A stretch of DNA of 8,600 nucleotides, from positions 1 to 8,600 of the forward strand of contig SHYI01000038.1 in NCBI GenBank assembly GCA_009692905.1, in the 5' to 3' direction. This DNA is from Chloroflexota bacterium. Its GTDB lineage: Bacteria > Chloroflexota > Limnocylindria > Limnocylindrales > Limnocylindraceae. The notes beneath the pieces were generated by a model. It did no database searches and was not told the origin of the DNA. It saw only the letters and a list, made by a program, of their open reading frames with translations. How positions within the stretch are numbered: position 1 is the stretch's first letter; each line of letters begins with the position of its first letter. A program made the translations under genes and the position numbers. Below, in pieces: positions 7,586 to 8,600 of this stretch.

Positions 7586-8068
7586 CTAGGCGCGACGCCT
7601 CCGCACGCTCACGAATACCACTGCGAGGCTCCCCGCCAGTAGAAGGAGTGCAGCTCCAGAGGCGATGGCGGCGCCATCAAGCGCCCCTGACTCGAGGATT
7701 TCGCCGGTCGCTCCGTCCGCCTTCACATCCATCGAGGCTTCGGGGACCAGGCTCGATGCGAGCGGGTCAGCTCCCGCCTCCATTCGCGCCGCGCTCTCGG
7801 CGCCACCCGCGAACTGGCCGGCAACTCCCCCAAGAAGGAGTGCCACAGAGAGTGCGGCGCCCGCGAGGGCACCACGCGGCGCAGCGCTCACCCAGCCGAA
7901 GAGGACGGAGCGCCAGCCACTCGCAGCACGCTGGGCCCGAGCCTCGGCGATCCGTGCAATCTCGCTGCGCAGGGCGGGGTTGGCGAAGGGGTCACGGGCG
8001 CGGCGGGGCTCACTGGCGCGATAGGCGCTCAGCGGATCGTGCTCAGGGGAGCCGGCGGCGTTACTCAT
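7586..8068 (-). CDS. Small two-helix membrane protein next to an ECF sigma factor (possible anti-sigma or sigma regulator)
   Basis: No family is recognised. The 160-residue protein has a polar, arginine-bearing N-terminal part (1-65), a hydrophobic helix (about 66-88, GALAGAALSVALLLGGVAG), an acidic central loop (89-131, with many E and D), a second hydrophobic helix (about 132-154) and a terminal RRRRA. Positive residues flank the cytoplasmic ends, so the topology is probably N-in/C-in with the acidic loop outside. It has no cysteine, so the HxxxCxxC zinc-binding anti-sigma motif is absent. Its start ATG (8068-8066) overlaps the sigma factor stop as ATGAGTAA, with GGGAG six bases upstream, so co-expression with the sigma factor is likely. 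The frame is open to 8122, but that extension lies within the sigma gene and lacks a better ribosome site. The position directly after an ECF sigma gene suggests a membrane regulator of that sigma factor. This is inference from context. An unrelated membrane protein is possible. Confidence 0.82.
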   Translation of the reverse strand: MSNAAGSPEHDPLSAYRASEPRRARDPFANPALRSEIARIAEARAQRAASGWRSVLFGWVSAAPRGALAGAALSVALLLGGVAGQFAGGAESAARMEAGADPLASSLVPEASMDVKADGATGEILESGALDGAAIASGAALLLLAGSLAVVFVSVRRRRA

Positions 8069-8600
8069 CTCGCTCTCCCAACGATAACGGGGCGCCAGCG
8101 GTTCCCGGCCGCAGGTCGGCAAGGAGGCGGCGCAGCTCTTCGCGCCCTCGGCTGATTCGGCTCTTGATGGTTCCCACCGATACCCCCGTCAGCTCAGCGA
8201 TCTCCGCATAGTCGTAGCCATCGACGTCGTAGAGGAGGATCGCCCGGCGTCGCTCCTCTGGGATCGCCCCGAGGGCAGTCACGAGGAGAGCGGCAAGCTC
8301 GCTCGCCTCAGCACGCTGCGCCGGATCAGAGGCCGCCCCCGCCTGCGGCTCTGCCGCGACGCGTTCGCGATGCGCACCATCCCCCGCCTCCTCGTGCGTT
8401 TCGCTGGCGAACGGGAGTGTTGGGTGCCTGCGCTCACGGCGCATCAGGTCACGCGCGGCGTTCTCCACGATCCGCACGAACCATCCCCGAAGGTTGGTCG
8501 GCGCGACCCGGTCGAGGGAGCGGTACGCCGAGAGGAGTCCAGCCTGCAGGGCGTCGTCGGCGCTCGCCTCGCTCCCCGTGATGCGCAGGGCCATCCGCCA
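8061..8600 (-). CDS. ECF-type (sigma-70 family) RNA polymerase sigma factor, 5' end outside window
   Basis: ECF sigma factors direct core RNA polymerase to stress or envelope promoters and contain only regions 2 and 4. The visible protein begins in region 2: ADDALQAGLLSAYRSL, then LRGWFVRIVENAARDLMRRERR, the core-binding and -10-recognition helices. A long acidic, low-complexity linker (about 57-98 of the visible ATG-numbered frame) leads to region 4: IPEERRRAILLYDVDGYDYAEIAELTGVSVGTIKSRISRGREELRRLL. This contains the helix-turn-helix that reads the -35 element (VSVGTIKSRISRGR). An in-frame ATG lies at 8594-8592, but the frame continues upstream (WR before it) and region 2 normally has more residues before ALRITG. 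The true start is therefore probably beyond the window edge. The TAA stop at 8063-8061 overlaps the downstream membrane-protein start by 8 bases. The ECF subgroup cannot be assigned by eye. Confidence 0.95.
   Translation of the reverse strand, partial: WRMALRITGSEASADDALQAGLLSAYRSLDRVAPTNLRGWFVRIVENAARDLMRRERRHPTLPFASETHEEAGDGAHRERVAAEPQAGAASDPAQRAEASELAALLVTALGAIPEERRRAILLYDVDGYDYAEIAELTGVSVGTIKSRISRGREELRRLLADLRPGTAGAPLSLGERDE
8075..8079 (-). promoter_or_regulatory. Shine-Dalgarno GGGAG for the small membrane protein
   Basis: GGGAG on the minus strand lies inside the end of the sigma factor gene, six bases before the ATG at 8068-8066. It decides this start over the in-frame ATG at 8122, which would add 18 residues. 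Confidence 0.7.

Noticed and set aside
7588..7600. Inverted repeat AGGCG-TCG-CGCCT at the end of the membrane-protein gene as a terminator
   Set aside because: The stem is only five base pairs, mostly inside coding sequence, and has no following U-tract.
8069..8122. An upstream start adding 18 residues to the small membrane protein
   Set aside because: It would lie wholly within the sigma factor gene, and the ATG at 8068 has a well-spaced GGGAG and a stop/start overlap.
1..8600. A hidden mobile element, CRISPR array, defence system or RNA gene
   Set aside because: Nearly every base is covered by housekeeping coding sequence on one strand. No regularly spaced repeats, transposase, integrase or tRNA-like folds were recognised.

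Overview
The window is a GC-rich bacterial segment in which every supported gene lies on the minus strand. Genes are packed end to end with overlapping stop/start codons. Read in the direction of transcription (high to low coordinates) the order is: an ECF-type RNA polymerase sigma factor (5' end outside the window); a small two-helix membrane protein; DNA polymerase I (polA); formamidopyrimidine-DNA glycosylase (mutM); an ABC-F family ATPase; a divergent dephospho-CoA kinase-like P-loop protein (coaE-like); and the N-terminal half of UvrB, which runs off the low-coordinate edge.

There are two blocks. Block 1 (7586-8600) is the sigma factor and the membrane protein. They overlap by 8 bases, so they are probably co-translated; this arrangement suggests an ECF sigma with a membrane-bound regulator, although no known anti-sigma signature is visible. 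Block 2 (1-7549) is a replication, repair and housekeeping run: polA, mutM, ABC-F, coaE-like, uvrB. Its successive junctions overlap by 8, 4, 4 and 17 bases. PolA, MutM and UvrB together cover gap filling in DNA repair, oxidised-base excision and nucleotide-excision damage recognition. The polA-mutM-coaE and coaE-uvrB orders are known separately from several Gram-positive and related lineages. The ABC-F gene between mutM and coaE is the less usual member. A 36-base gap (7550-7585) separates the blocks; it is the only non-coding stretch inside the window.

Organism: GC richness, GTG starts, a PolA without proofreading residues and this gene order point to a high-GC bacterium of the Actinomycetota/Chloroflexota type. 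The sequence alone does not settle the phylum. No tRNA, rRNA, CRISPR array, insertion sequence or phage gene was seen, and every long plus-strand reading frame looks like an antisense shadow. The window is mostly ordinary housekeeping DNA. The points worth a second look are the cysteine-free membrane protein next to the sigma factor, the eroded CoaE-like protein, the arginine-rich C-terminal tail on MutM, and a possible sliding-clamp-binding motif in the PolA linker. I did not find a convincing previously undescribed system.
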